DNA of 64,000 nucleotides from an uncultured Lachnospiraceae bacterium (GCA_900554415.1 USGU01000015.1:1-64000), one strand, 5' to 3'; positions 25,608 to 35,008 are shown, counted from the first letter of the stretch. The notes: generated from the sequence alone by a model not told the origin. Made by a program: numbers and translations.

Positions 25608-26264
25608 ATGTTAAATAAATATAAAACGGTATATATTGGTGGCGAAAGTGAAATTGTGGAAAAGAAATCCCGGTTTATTGCAACTGTGCGTCCGGTGAAA
25701 ACAGAAGAAGAGGCAAATTTGTTTATTGAAAGTATAAAGAAACAATATTGGGACGCAAGACATAATTGCTTTGCATATGTGCTTGGAGAGCGGTCACAAA
25801 TTCAAAGATGCAGTGACGATGGAGAACCCAGTGGAACTGCAGGCAAACCTATGCTTGAAGTTCTTATGGGGGAAGAATTGCATGATACGGTAGTTGTAGT
25901 AACACGCTATTTTGGAGGAACGCTTCTGGGAACAGGAGGACTTGTGCGTGCTTACCAGGGGGCAACAAAAGCAGGATTACAGGCAAGTACTATCATTGAA
26001 AAATGTTATGGAAGAAAGTGGAAAATCGGTACCGATTATACAGGTCTTGGAAAGATTCAGTATATATTAGGACAGAGGGGACTTTCTATTTTGGATACCA
26101 GTTATACAGAGAAAGTAGAACTTACTGTGCTGATTCCGGTAGAAGCAGAAGAAAGTGTGCGCAGTGAAATTATAGAAGGAACAAATGGACAGGCAGAGAT
26201 AGAAGCAGGAGAAGAGTGTTATTTCGCAGAAGTAAATAAAGAAATGATATTGTTTTCAGAATAA
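25608..26264 (+). CDS. YigZ/IMPACT family protein
   Basis: A 218-residue protein of the UPF0029/YigZ (IMPACT N-terminal) family. Family marks: SRFIATVRPVKTEEEA, ARHNCFAYVLG, CSDDGEPSGTAGKPML and VVVTRYFGGTLLGTGGLVRAY. The C-terminal domain (about residues 140-205) is the small ferredoxin-like DUF1949-type domain. Relatives have been linked to translation control and nucleic-acid binding, but the bacterial role is uncertain. Single gene with its own promoter, followed by a very long terminator hairpin. Confidence 0.92.
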   Translation: MLNKYKTVYIGGESEIVEKKSRFIATVRPVKTEEEANLFIESIKKQYWDARHNCFAYVLGERSQIQRCSDDGEPSGTAGKPMLEVLMGEELHDTVVVVTRYFGGTLLGTGGLVRAYQGATKAGLQASTIIEKCYGRKWKIGTDYTGLGKIQYILGQRGLSILDTSYTEKVELTVLIPVEAEESVRSEIIEGTNGQAEIEAGEECYFAEVNKEMILFSE

Positions 26265-26333
26265 TGAAAAGGTTTGTTAAATTTTGGCATATGAGTATAT
26301 AACATATAATTTATGATAGGACAGGAAACTAGA

Positions 26334-26378
26334 AAAAGGTGCTGGCAAAGTAGATTATCTACTTTGCCAGCACCTTTT
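26334..26378. terminator. Bidirectional terminator with 21-bp perfect stem
   Basis: aaaaggtgctggcaaagtag plus one base (26334-26354) pairs perfectly with 26358-26378 around a 3-base loop. It lies between the converging yigZ-type and hpf genes and is the longest perfect terminator stem in the window. Confidence 0.93.
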
Positions 26379-26393
26379 ACTTATGTATCGCGT

Positions 26394-26930
26394 TTACTGG
26401 AACTCTGGTTCGATTAAACCATAGCTTCCGTCTTTTCTCTTGTAAACTACATTTACTTCATCTGTCTCAGCATTGCTGAATACAAAGAAAGCATGTCCCA
26501 ACAGTTCCATCTGGATGCATGCATCTTCAGGGAACATAGGTTTCATTCCAAAACGTTTGGTACGGACAATCTTGATTTCTTCCAAATCAGGAATATTAGA
26601 TTCTTCTTCGATAAACTCCTGACGGAAATCATGTCCTCCCTGATGCTTAGCAAGTAATTTGGTTTTGTACTTCCTGAGCTGACGTTCAATAATCTCCTCT
26701 ACCAAATCGATAGATACATACATATCATTGCTAACCTGTTCAGAACGAATTATATTGCCTTTGACAGGAATTGTAACCTCGATTTTCTGCCGGTCCTTTT
26801 CGACACTGAGTGTAACGATAATCTCCGTCTCTGGTGTAAAGTATTTCTCCAGCTTACCCAGTTTTGATTCGACTGCTTCCTTAAGACCAGGTGTAATGTC
26901 GATGTTTCTTCCGCTAATGATGAATTTCAT
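26394..26930 (-). CDS. hpf: Ribosome hibernation-promoting factor, long form
   Basis: A 178-residue ribosome-associated protein that inactivates and dimerises 70S ribosomes in stationary phase or stress. Residues 1-100 are the S30AE/YfiA domain (MKFIISGRNIDITPGLKEAV), and the C-terminal domain (about 120-178, VRTKRFGMKPMFPEDACIQM to GLIEPEF) marks the long form that makes 100S dimers alone. The start is set at 26930 (ATG, AAGGAG nine bases before). A TTG three codons upstream would be too close to the SD. Own promoter at 27015-27044. Confidence 0.95.
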   Translation of the reverse strand: MKFIISGRNIDITPGLKEAVESKLGKLEKYFTPETEIIVTLSVEKDRQKIEVTIPVKGNIIRSEQVSNDMYVSIDLVEEIIERQLRKYKTKLLAKHQGGHDFRQEFIEEESNIPDLEEIKIVRTKRFGMKPMFPEDACIQMELLGHAFFVFSNAETDEVNVVYKRKDGSYGLIEPEFQ

Positions 26931-27014
26931 ATAGCTCAACTCCTTTTTTGTAAATTTCCCATAACCATATTCCCCTAGTAACGTTTGTTATGAGATGCTT
27001 GTTACTATGTGTTT

Positions 27015-27044
27015 ATTATACTCTATTATGCCTGTAATCTGCAA
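27015..27044 (-). promoter_or_regulatory. hpf promoter
   Basis: On the minus strand TTGCAG (27039-27044), 18-base spacer, TATAAT (27015-27020), giving a leader of roughly 75 bases. That is too short to hold a raiA-type non-coding RNA. Confidence 0.65.
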
Positions 27045-27089
27045 TGAAAAAAGTATAGAATTTCTATATTTTCATGAAATTTTCATTTT

Positions 27090-27983
27090 TTAGTTTACTT
27101 TTTTCTGATAAGTCGTAAAAACATAAGGGTATCCATATACAATCCAAAAAATCACGGCTGCGTAGCGTAGGAATTTCCAGATCAGAAAAGAGTCAAATAT
27201 TAATTTCGGAACAAGGTAGATGACCAGTGTCAACAGGATTCCGATGAAAAAACGAAGGAATAACGTTTTTTTTCCGCCGGAAGTATCGGTAGTAAAATTA
27301 AGTCTGGTCCGCTCCAGATACCATCCATTTACAAAACCAATAGTGGCTCCTGCCATTTTGAAGCAGTCTTCGATGTATTTGCGTTCAATGATTCCGCTCT
27401 GATACAGATAGAATGCATAGAGTGTAAAGAAAATGGCAAAAGCACCGATAATCATACAGATTGGAAGTGTGGATTTCTTATTCTCTAATATATGCTGTCC
27501 TTTCCAGACAATAATGCTGATAATCAGAGTGACAATCAGTGCAGTGCAGACATCTTTTGGTGTATGCACACCCAGATACATTCTGGAAAAACCGACAGAA
27601 AGAAATAAAATAATATACAATAACTTCAAATACCATCTTTTTTCTGCAAATGCAAGCGGAGCGAACAAGCTTACTGCACTTTGGGTATGCCCACTTGGAA
27701 AAGAATAGCCTGTAGCAGCGCTGACTGCACTTTCTACAGGCTGAAAGTCCGAATCCAGCACCCAGGGGCGCGGGATTCGAAATGTAATTTTCAGACCCTG
27801 CACACAAATACCGGAAGTAACGTAAGTAAATCCGATGGTTGTGGCAAGTTTCTTATTATAGCACCAGTACAGAGCGCAGATAACCACTACAGGAAGCATT
27901 TCCTGACCAAAATAAGTGATAAGCTGGAAAATCTGTTCTCCAAGCGGTGTGCGGATTTCGGAAAGCATCCATAAAAAAGACAT
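27090..27983 (-). CDS. PAP2-family membrane phosphatase
   Basis: A 297-residue integral membrane protein with about seven hydrophobic segments and the three phosphatase motifs: KITFRIPRP (KxxxxxxRP), SFPSGHTQ (PSGH) and SVGFSRMYLGVHTPKD (SRxxxxxHxxxD). Members dephosphorylate lipid phosphates such as phosphatidic acid or undecaprenyl pyrophosphate; the exact substrate is not evident. The ATG overlaps the typA stop codon by one base (TAATG), indicating translational coupling with typA. Confidence 0.9.
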   Translation of the reverse strand: MSFLWMLSEIRTPLGEQIFQLITYFGQEMLPVVVICALYWCYNKKLATTIGFTYVTSGICVQGLKITFRIPRPWVLDSDFQPVESAVSAATGYSFPSGHTQSAVSLFAPLAFAEKRWYLKLLYIILFLSVGFSRMYLGVHTPKDVCTALIVTLIISIIVWKGQHILENKKSTLPICMIIGAFAIFFTLYAFYLYQSGIIERKYIEDCFKMAGATIGFVNGWYLERTRLNFTTDTSGGKKTLFLRFFIGILLTLVIYLVPKLIFDSFLIWKFLRYAAVIFWIVYGYPYVFTTYQKKVN

Positions 27984-29806
27984 TAGTTAATTCCTCTTTT
28001 TCTCATCTTGCTGTCCAGAATCTTTTTACGAATTCGGAGAGATTTTGGAGTAACTTCAAGTAATTCGTCTGTATCAATAAAATCTAAGGCTTCTTCCAGA
28101 CTGAGTACCTTTGCTGGAGTCAGCTTTAAGGCTTCGTCTGCGCTGGAAGAACGGGTATTTGTCAAATGCTTTGTCTTACATACATTTAATTCAATGTCAT
28201 CGGTTTTTGCATTCTGTCCGACTACCATGCCGGAGTAAACTTTTTCACCTGGTTTGATAAAGAGTGTACCACGGTCCTGTGCATTGAACAGTCCGTAGGC
28301 AACTGCTTCACCGGTTTCGAATGCGATCAGAGAACCCTGGCTGCGGTATTGGATGTCACCTTTGTAAGGTGCATAGCCGTCAAACGCAGTATTGATGATA
28401 CCATTTCCTTTTGTATCTGTTAAGAAGTCACCGCGGTATCCGATAAGTCCACGGGAAGGAATAGAGAATTCCAGTCGGGTGTATCCACCATTTGACATTC
28501 CCATGTTGCGAAGTTCACCTTTTCGTTGACTGAGTTTTTCGATGACAACACCGGTAAATTCATCCGGTACATCAATGTATGCGATTTCCATTGGCTCTAA
28601 TTTTTTGCCGTTTTCATCTGTCTTGTAAAGAACTTCTGCTTTGCTGACTGCAAACTCATAGCCTTCACGACGCATATTTTCAACGAGTACGGACAAATGA
28701 AGTTCTCCTCGTCCGGAGACCTTGAAGCTGTCTGTATTGTCTGTTTCTTCTACACGAAGGCTGACATCTGTGTTCAGCTCACGGAACAGACGCTCACGTA
28801 AGTGACGGGAAGTAACGAATTTACCTTCCTGACCTGCAAATGGACTGTCATTTACAATGAACTGCATTGCGATTGTTGGCTCAGAAATCTTCTGGAACTC
28901 AATCGGATTTGGTGCATCCAAAGAGCAGATGGTATCTCCGATGGCAATGTCAGCAATACCGGAAATGGCAACAATGGAACCGATACCGGCTTCTTTGACT
29001 TCAACTTTATTCAGACCTTCAAATTCATATAATTTGCTGATTTTTACTTTTTTCTGTTTGTCAGGGTCATGGTGGTTTACAACAATCACGTCCTGATTGA
29101 CAGAAATAGTACCGTTATCTACTTTACCAACACCGATACGTCCTACGTATTCGTTGTAATCGATGGTGCTGATCAACATCTGGGTACCTGCATCCGGGTC
29201 ACCTTCCGGGGCAGGAATGTAGTCCAGAATCGTTTCGAATAAAGGTGTCATATCTACCGGCTCATCATCTGTGTGATAGGTTGCATATCCGTCTCTTGCA
29301 GACGCAAAGACGAATGGGCAGTCTAACTGGTCTTCATCAGCACCCAGGTCAATGAGCAGTTCCAGTACTTCGTCGATAACATCGGCTGGTCTTGCTTCCG
29401 GACGGTCAATCTTGTTAATGCAGACGATAACAGGAAGCTTTAAAGAAAGTGCTTTCATCAATACGAATTTTGTCTGTGGCATTGCACCCTCGAATGCGTC
29501 GACTACAAGGATAACACCATTTACCATCTTAAGTACACGCTCTACTTCACCACCGAAGTCAGCATGTCCCGGAGTGTCAATGATGTTGATTTTTGTATTT
29601 TCATAATATACAGCAGTGTTTTTGGAGAGGATAGTAATTCCTCTTTCACGTTCAATGTCATTGGAGTCCATGACACGTTCTGCTACTTCCTGATTTTCAC
29701 GAAATATACCGCTCTGTCTTAAAAGCTGGTCTACCAATGTTGTTTTACCATGGTCAACATGGGCGATAATTGCAACATTTCTGATGTCTTCACGTTTTGT
29801 TCTCAT
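27983..29806 (-). CDS. typA: Ribosome-binding GTPase TypA/BipA
   Basis: Translational GTPase of 607 residues, related to EF-G, acting in 50S assembly and stress translation. GTPase motifs: AHVDHGKTT (G1), RGITI (G2), DTPGHADFGGEVER (G3), NKIDRP (G4). Domain II follows (about 200-290), then EF-G-like domains III/V, then the unique BipA C-terminal domain (YGLFNAQDRGTLFIKPG, to the basic end SKMRKRGIN). Full length for the family. Own promoter at 29917-29946; the PAP2 gene overlaps its end. Confidence 0.97.
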   Translation of the reverse strand: MRTKREDIRNVAIIAHVDHGKTTLVDQLLRQSGIFRENQEVAERVMDSNDIERERGITILSKNTAVYYENTKINIIDTPGHADFGGEVERVLKMVNGVILVVDAFEGAMPQTKFVLMKALSLKLPVIVCINKIDRPEARPADVIDEVLELLIDLGADEDQLDCPFVFASARDGYATYHTDDEPVDMTPLFETILDYIPAPEGDPDAGTQMLISTIDYNEYVGRIGVGKVDNGTISVNQDVIVVNHHDPDKQKKVKISKLYEFEGLNKVEVKEAGIGSIVAISGIADIAIGDTICSLDAPNPIEFQKISEPTIAMQFIVNDSPFAGQEGKFVTSRHLRERLFRELNTDVSLRVEETDNTDSFKVSGRGELHLSVLVENMRREGYEFAVSKAEVLYKTDENGKKLEPMEIAYIDVPDEFTGVVIEKLSQRKGELRNMGMSNGGYTRLEFSIPSRGLIGYRGDFLTDTKGNGIINTAFDGYAPYKGDIQYRSQGSLIAFETGEAVAYGLFNAQDRGTLFIKPGEKVYSGMVVGQNAKTDDIELNVCKTKHLTNTRSSSADEALKLTPAKVLSLEEALDFIDTDELLEVTPKSLRIRKKILDSKMRKRGIN

Positions 29807-29916
29807 TTTTTTACCCTTCTTTTATCTTCTTCTTATAAATATGTTGATATAGTGCCGGGACAAAATATGGCTGTCCCATGAATATTTTCTTATATAGTAA
29901 AAATTACATACCGTTC

Positions 29917-29946
29917 ATTGTAGCACATTCCTGTATTAGTTTACAA
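29917..29946 (-). promoter_or_regulatory. typA promoter
   Basis: On the minus strand TTGTAA (29941-29946), 18-base spacer, TACAAT (29917-29922). The leader of about 110 bases contains a short hairpin, gggac (29857-29861) with gtccc (29873-29877). Confidence 0.6.
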
Positions 29947-30072
29947 GATGTAATCATTTATATTTTTCTATATGGAAAAATTTTCTTATTTTGGTTCTAA
30001 ATGGAGAAGAACGAACATAAATTAGGTATTGACCTAAAATACAGATATGAAAAGGAAGGAGATTTACGACGT

Positions 30073-30702
30073 ATGTCAGATAAGATTATTGAAAATAACC
30101 AAGTAACTATAATGGGACAGGTGGACAGTGAATTTGAATTCAGTCACGAGGTGTTCGGAGAAGGCTTTTATATAGTAGAAGTGCTGGTGAAGCGGCTGAG
30201 CAATTCGGATGACCGGATTCCGCTTATGATTTCGGAAAGACTGATTGATGTGACCCAGGATTATCGGGGAGAGTATATTGTGGCACACGGTCAGTTCCGT
30301 TCCTATAACCGTCATGAAGAACAGAAGAACCGTCTGGTACTTTCTGTGTTTGTGCGAGAGGTTGAATTCGTAGAAGAAGAACCGGAGGGGGCAAAGACGA
30401 ACAGCATTTTACTGGATGGCTACATATGTAAAGAGCCGGTGTACCGGAAAACTCCACTTGGCAGGGAGATTGCAGATTTATTGCTTGCGGTCAATCGTCC
30501 ATATGGAAAATCGGATTATATTCCGTGTATCTGCTGGGGAAGAAATGCAAGATTTGCATCCGGATTTGAGGTTGGAGAACATGTTCAGGTGCTTGGACGG
30601 ATTCAGAGCAGAGAATATATTAAAAAGCTGTCCGAGACAGAAACGCAGAAGCGAATTGCCTATGAAGTATCAGTGAGCAAATTAGAATGTATGTGTGAGT
30701 AA
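30073..30702 (+). CDS. SSB-like protein with tandem OB folds
   Basis: A 209-residue protein. The C-terminal half (about residues 115-205) is clearly SSB-like: NSILLDGYICKEPVYRKTP, ADLLLAVNRPYGKSDYIPCI, VQVLGRIQSREYIKK. The first half (NQVTIMGQVDSEFEF, YIVEVLVKRLS, GEYIVAHGQFRSY) repeats the same OB pattern, so there are probably two folds in one chain. The acidic SSB tip (DDDIPF type) is absent; the end is LECMCE. The start is set at 30073 behind AAGGAAGGAG; an in-frame ATG at 30001 is less well supported. Role in DNA binding is inferred. Confidence 0.75.
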   Translation: MSDKIIENNQVTIMGQVDSEFEFSHEVFGEGFYIVEVLVKRLSNSDDRIPLMISERLIDVTQDYRGEYIVAHGQFRSYNRHEEQKNRLVLSVFVREVEFVEEEPEGAKTNSILLDGYICKEPVYRKTPLGREIADLLLAVNRPYGKSDYIPCICWGRNARFASGFEVGEHVQVLGRIQSREYIKKLSETETQKRIAYEVSVSKLECMCE

Positions 30703-30731
30703 GAAAACAGTGAAAGAGTAATATACATCAA

Positions 30732-30760
30732 TTGACACGGATTACATTTAATGCTAAACT
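30732..30760 (+). promoter_or_regulatory. dapA promoter
   Basis: TTGACA (30732-30737), 17-base spacer, TAAACT (30755-30760), about 45 bases before the dapA ribosome binding site. Confidence 0.7.
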
Positions 30761-30811
30761 TGGATTAATTAGTTGAAGTACAGCAATAGAAGTAAAGTCA
30801 GGAGGATGCAT

Positions 30812-31702
30812 ATGTCTATTTTTACTGGTTCAGGTGTGGCAATTGTGACACCGTTTAATGAAGACGAAAGTGTTAATTATGACAAATTAGATGAATTATT
30901 AGATTATCATTGTAACAATGGAACGGATAGTATTATTATCTGCGGAACTACAGGAGAATCTTCTACCTTATCAGAAGAGGAGCATATGGATGTTGTAAAG
31001 TTTGCGATTGACCGTGTGAAAGGAAGAATTCCGGTAATTGCAGGTACGGGTTCAAACAGTACTTATACCACGATTCAGATGTCGAAAGAGGCAGTGGAAG
31101 ATGGAGCAGACGGACTGTTGCTTGTAACACCATATTATAATAAGTGTACCCAGGGAGGTCTGATTGCACATTATACAGCAGTTGCAAAGGAAGCAAAGGC
31201 TCCAATTATTTTATACAGTGTAGCAAGTCGTACCGGAGTGAATATTGCACCGGAGACAGTAGCTGCCTTATATAAGGATGTGGAAAATATTGTGGCTGTA
31301 AAAGAAGCTTCCGGTAATATCAGTCAGGTTGCAAAGATTATGAATCTGACCGATGGAAAGATTGATTTATATTCTGGAAATGATGACCAGATTGTACCAC
31401 TGTTATCGCTTGGCGGAAAGGGTGTTATTTCTGTACTTGCAAATATTGCACCGCAGTATACTCATGATATTTGTGCAAAATTCTTCGCAGGGGATGTGGC
31501 AGGAAGCTGTAAGATGCAGTTAGATGCCATTCCGCTGATTGGAAAATTGTTCTGCGAAGTAAATCCGATTCCGGTGAAGAAGGCATTGAACCTGCTTGGA
31601 AAAGAAGTGGGACCGCTTCGTATGCCGCTTACTGAGATGACAGAAGAAAATGCAGCAGCTTTGGCAAAAGCAATGAAAGAATTTGGATTAGAAGTAATGT
31701 AG
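30812..31702 (+). CDS. dapA: 4-hydroxy-tetrahydrodipicolinate synthase
   Basis: A 296-residue TIM-barrel aldolase joining pyruvate and aspartate semialdehyde, the first step committed to lysine/diaminopimelate. The Schiff-base Lys164 is in VAVKEASGN. Family stretches: CGTTGESSTLSEEEH, VIAGTGSNST and SRTGVNI. The start at 30812 follows AGGAGG and gives the usual beginning MSIFTGSGVAIVTPF. dapB follows after an intrinsic terminator, so the pair may be expressed unequally. Confidence 0.97.
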   Translation: MSIFTGSGVAIVTPFNEDESVNYDKLDELLDYHCNNGTDSIIICGTTGESSTLSEEEHMDVVKFAIDRVKGRIPVIAGTGSNSTYTTIQMSKEAVEDGADGLLLVTPYYNKCTQGGLIAHYTAVAKEAKAPIILYSVASRTGVNIAPETVAALYKDVENIVAVKEASGNISQVAKIMNLTDGKIDLYSGNDDQIVPLLSLGGKGVISVLANIAPQYTHDICAKFFAGDVAGSCKMQLDAIPLIGKLFCEVNPIPVKKALNLLGKEVGPLRMPLTEMTEENAAALAKAMKEFGLEVM

Positions 31703-31706
31703 AATA

Positions 31707-31732
31707 AAAGGGACCTTTTTTAAGGTCCCTTT
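31707..31732 (+). terminator. Terminator between dapA and dapB
   Basis: Stem aaagggacctt (31707-31717) and aaggtcccttt (31722-31732), 4-T loop, with weak T-rich sequence after it. Confidence 0.75.
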
Positions 31733-31779
31733 GTTGTCTGTATCAAATTGTGAAAAAATTTACAATGGAGGAGAAAAGA

Positions 31780-32538
31780 ATGGTTAGAGCAATCATGCAC
31801 GGCTGTAATGGCAAAATGGGTCAGGTGATTACGAAGCTGGCAGAAGGAGATGGGCAGATAGAAATTGTAGCTGGTATCGACAGAAATAAAGGGCTGAACA
31901 ATACCTATCCTGTTTTTGAAACTTTAAAAGAATGTACTGTGGAAGCAGATGTGGTAATTGATTTTTCCAATGCAGCAGCCGTAGATGAACTGCTTGCAGT
32001 GTGCGTGGAAAAGCAGCTTCCGGTGGTGCTTTGTACAACCGGACTTTCAGAAGAACAGCTAAGTACGACGGAAGAAGCCGCAAAAAAGGTAGCCGTACTG
32101 CGCTCTGCCAATATGTCACTTGGAATTAATTTGTTGATGAAGCTGCTTCAAAGTGCAGCTACCGTGCTGGCACCGGCAGGTTTTGATATGGAAATTGTAG
32201 AGAAACATCATAACCAGAAGCTGGATGCGCCAAGTGGAACTGCAATTGCCCTTGCGGATTCCATGAATGAAGCGTTGGATAAAGCATATACCTACACTTA
32301 TGACAGAAGCAAGGAGCGGAAAAAAAGAGAAAAACAGGAAATTGGTATCTCAGCAGTGCGCGGAGGAACCATTGTAGGGGAACATGAAGTGATTTTTGCA
32401 GGCGCAGATGAGGTGATTGAATTTAAACATACGGCATATTCAAAGGCGGTATTTGGAAAAGGTGCCATAGAAGCAGCAAAATATCTTGCAGGAAAGCCGG
32501 CAGGACGCTATGATATGAGTGACGTGATTCAGTTATAA
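31780..32538 (+). CDS. dapB: 4-hydroxy-tetrahydrodipicolinate reductase
   Basis: A 252-residue NAD(P)H-dependent reductase acting directly after DapA. The nucleotide-binding start is VRAIMHGCNGKMGQVI; the substrate-binding motif is EKHHNQKLDAPSGTA; the segment around ISAVRGGTIVGEHEV is typical. The start is placed at ATG 31780 behind GGAGGAG; a frame ten codons longer overlaps that SD. The fbp gene follows after 22 bases, likely co-transcribed. Confidence 0.96.
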   Translation: MVRAIMHGCNGKMGQVITKLAEGDGQIEIVAGIDRNKGLNNTYPVFETLKECTVEADVVIDFSNAAAVDELLAVCVEKQLPVVLCTTGLSEEQLSTTEEAAKKVAVLRSANMSLGINLLMKLLQSAATVLAPAGFDMEIVEKHHNQKLDAPSGTAIALADSMNEALDKAYTYTYDRSKERKKREKQEIGISAVRGGTIVGEHEVIFAGADEVIEFKHTAYSKAVFGKGAIEAAKYLAGKPAGRYDMSDVIQL

Positions 32539-32560
32539 GAACGGTATGTGGGAGGAAAAC

Positions 32561-34513
32561 ATGGAAGAACTGAGACAAAAATATCTGGAAAGGCTGTCCG
32601 AGCTGTTTCCATCGATTTCAAAGGCATCATCGGAAATTATCAATTTACAGGCAATTTTAAATCTGCCGAAAGGAACGGAACATTTTCTTACGGATATCCA
32701 TGGAGAATACGAGGCATTTAACCATGTGTTAAAAAATGGCTCCGGGACCATTAAGCGAAAGATAGAAGATGTGTTTGGAAACACCATGAGCAGTAAAGAT
32801 AAGCAGACACTGGCTACGGTGATTTATTATCCGAAAGAAAAAATGGAAGAAATCAAAACTAGAGAGTCCAACATGGATGACTGGTATAAGATTATGCTGT
32901 ACCGCCTGATTGAAATCAGCAAAAATGCAGCGCGGAAATATACCCGCTCCAAGGTACGGAAGGCTCTTCCAAAGGAATATGCCTATATCATGGAAGAACT
33001 GATTATGGCGAAAACAGATATGCCAGATAAGGAATCTTACTATGCTTCCATTATTAATACGATTATTGAAATTGGATGTGCGGAAGATTTTATTGTTGCA
33101 ATGAGTGAGCTGATTCAGAGACTGACTGTGGACCATCTTCATATTGTGGGGGATATCTATGACCGAGGTCCTGGACCGCATCTGATTATGGACAAGCTTC
33201 TGACCTATCATTCTCTGGATATTCAGTGGGGAAATCATGATGTGCTCTGGATGGGAGCGGCAGCAGGTCAGGAATGTTGTATTGCAAATGTAATCCGTAT
33301 CTGTGCCCGTTATGGTAATCTGGATATTCTGGAGGACGGTTATGGAATCAATCTTCTTCCACTGGCCAATTTTGCGCTGAATGCGTATGCCGATGACCCG
33401 TGTACCTGTTTTGCGCTGAAAGGACAGGCGCAGGAACATCCGGAAGAAAAGGAACTGAATATGAAAATGCACAAGGCAATCAGTGTCATTCAGTTCAAAC
33501 TGGAAGGACAAGGCTCAAAGCGTTATCCAGAATATGACTTTGAACGGAGAAATTTTCTGGATAAAATTAATTGGGAAAAAGGAACTGTGATTGTAGATGG
33601 AGAAGAATATCCGATGCTGGATATGAATTTTCCAACCATTGACCGGGAGCATCCATACGAATTGTCAGAAGAGGAAGCAGAAATTGTAGAGCGTCTTGTC
33701 TCTGCATTTTCAGGATGCGAAAAGCTTCAGCATCATATGCGTTTCTTATTAAATAAAGGTTCGTTGTATAAGATTTATAATTCAAATTTACTATATCATG
33801 GATGTGTTCCGCTTACAGATGACGGGCAGTTGAAAAATGTGGAAATATACGGAGAAACGTATAAAGGACGTGCGCTTTATGATGCACTGGATGCCTATAT
33901 CAGACAAGGCTTTTTTGCAGTAGATAAGGAAGAATGCAGAAAAGGCCGGGATTTGATGTGGTATATCTGGCAGGGCGAAAATTCTCCACTTTTTGCAAAA
34001 AGCAAGATGGCTACCTTTGAACGCTATTTTCTGGAAGATGAAGAAGTAAAAAAAGAGCATAAAAATGCCTATTACAAATGTCTGGAAAATGAAGAAGTGA
34101 TTGATATGATTTTGAGCGAGTTTGATTTAGAGCCACAACGTTCTCATATTATCAACGGACATGTTCCAGTAAAGACAAAAGATGGAGAAAGCCCGATCAA
34201 ATGCAATGGGAAAGTACTTGTAATAGACGGAGGTTTCTCGAAAGCTTATCAGAGTCAGACAGGAATCGCGGGGTATACATTGATTTATAATTCTTATGGA
34301 CTGATTCTTGCAGCACATGAACCGTTTGAATCGACTGAGGCCGCAATTAAGAAAGAAATTGATATTCATTCAGACAGTGTCATTGTAAGAAGGGTTATCT
34401 CAAGAAAAAGTGTCAATGATACAGATGAAGGCAAGGTATTAAGAGAGCGGATTGCTGATCTGGAAACCTTGCTGGCAGCTTACAGAAGTGGTAAAATTAT
34501 TGAAAAAATTTAA
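32561..34513 (+). CDS. fbp: Fructose-1,6-bisphosphatase class III
   Basis: A 650-residue gluconeogenic phosphatase of the large class III type known from Bacillus and Clostridia, built on a calcineurin-like metallophosphatase fold. Metal-site motifs: DIHGEYEAF near residue 44, GDIYDRGPGPHLIMD, WGNHDVLWMGAAAGQ and later INGHVPVK. The start at 32561 follows GGAGGAAAAC. It lies directly after dapB; the metabolic link is loose, so the grouping may reflect shared transcription only. Confidence 0.95.
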   Translation: MEELRQKYLERLSELFPSISKASSEIINLQAILNLPKGTEHFLTDIHGEYEAFNHVLKNGSGTIKRKIEDVFGNTMSSKDKQTLATVIYYPKEKMEEIKTRESNMDDWYKIMLYRLIEISKNAARKYTRSKVRKALPKEYAYIMEELIMAKTDMPDKESYYASIINTIIEIGCAEDFIVAMSELIQRLTVDHLHIVGDIYDRGPGPHLIMDKLLTYHSLDIQWGNHDVLWMGAAAGQECCIANVIRICARYGNLDILEDGYGINLLPLANFALNAYADDPCTCFALKGQAQEHPEEKELNMKMHKAISVIQFKLEGQGSKRYPEYDFERRNFLDKINWEKGTVIVDGEEYPMLDMNFPTIDREHPYELSEEEAEIVERLVSAFSGCEKLQHHMRFLLNKGSLYKIYNSNLLYHGCVPLTDDGQLKNVEIYGETYKGRALYDALDAYIRQGFFAVDKEECRKGRDLMWYIWQGENSPLFAKSKMATFERYFLEDEEVKKEHKNAYYKCLENEEVIDMILSEFDLEPQRSHIINGHVPVKTKDGESPIKCNGKVLVIDGGFSKAYQSQTGIAGYTLIYNSYGLILAAHEPFESTEAAIKKEIDIHSDSVIVRRVISRKSVNDTDEGKVLRERIADLETLLAAYRSGKIIEKI

Positions 34514-34584
34514 TTAAAATACATAAAATCCCTCAATCTGTAAATAGTAAGGATTACCTACTAATTATTTATGGAAAGGGAGAT

Positions 34585-34944
34585 ATGAAAATGAAATATG
34601 TAAGAAGATTGTTATTGGTTTCTTTCTGCGCTATGGTGCTGACTTTTACTGCATGCAGAAATAACGATGTCAATGATGGCAATAATACGGTCAATGATGC
34701 CACAAATGGAAACGACGGTCCGGTAACGGATGGAAATACAGCCACAGATAATAATGCAGTGGACGGTGTCGGCGAAGGTCTGGAAGATGCAGCCGATGGG
34801 ATTGGTGAAGGCGTCCGTGATGCAGCAGACGGCATTGGCGACGGTGCTGAAGACATCATAGATGGTGCCCGGGATAATGCGGAAAATACTACTCAGGGAA
34901 CTGGGGATGGAACGGATAACAACGGAACGAACGTAGCAAGATAA
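34585..34944 (+). CDS. Small Asp/Gly-rich lipoprotein
   Basis: A 119-residue protein with a lipoprotein signal peptide (RRLLLVSFCAMVLTF, lipobox FTAC with Cys near residue 24). The mature part is low complexity, rich in Asn/Asp/Gly/Thr, with repeats of the form (E/R)DAADGIG(E/D)G (residues about 68-95). No enzymatic domain is visible. It is probably a surface-exposed lipoprotein of unknown role. A GAAA-loop hairpin follows the gene. Confidence 0.7.
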   Translation: MKMKYVRRLLLVSFCAMVLTFTACRNNDVNDGNNTVNDATNGNDGPVTDGNTATDNNAVDGVGEGLEDAADGIGEGVRDAADGIGDGAEDIIDGARDNAENTTQGTGDGTDNNGTNVAR

Positions 34945-34974
34945 GATAATAGGAAAGAAGAACAGCAATATTAT

Positions 34975-35008
34975 TTACCGCCTGTCCTGGAAACAGGGCA
35001 GGCGGTAA
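34975..35008 (+). terminator. Hairpin after lipoprotein gene
   Basis: A 15-bp stem with one G-U pair, ttaccgcctgtcctg (34975-34989) and cagggcaggcggtaa (34994-35008), with a GAAA loop. T-run after it is poor, so it may be a weak terminator. Confidence 0.6.

Noticed and set aside
26940..27014. raiA-type non-coding RNA upstream of hpf
   Set aside because: The leader between promoter and start is only about 75 bases and shows no such fold.
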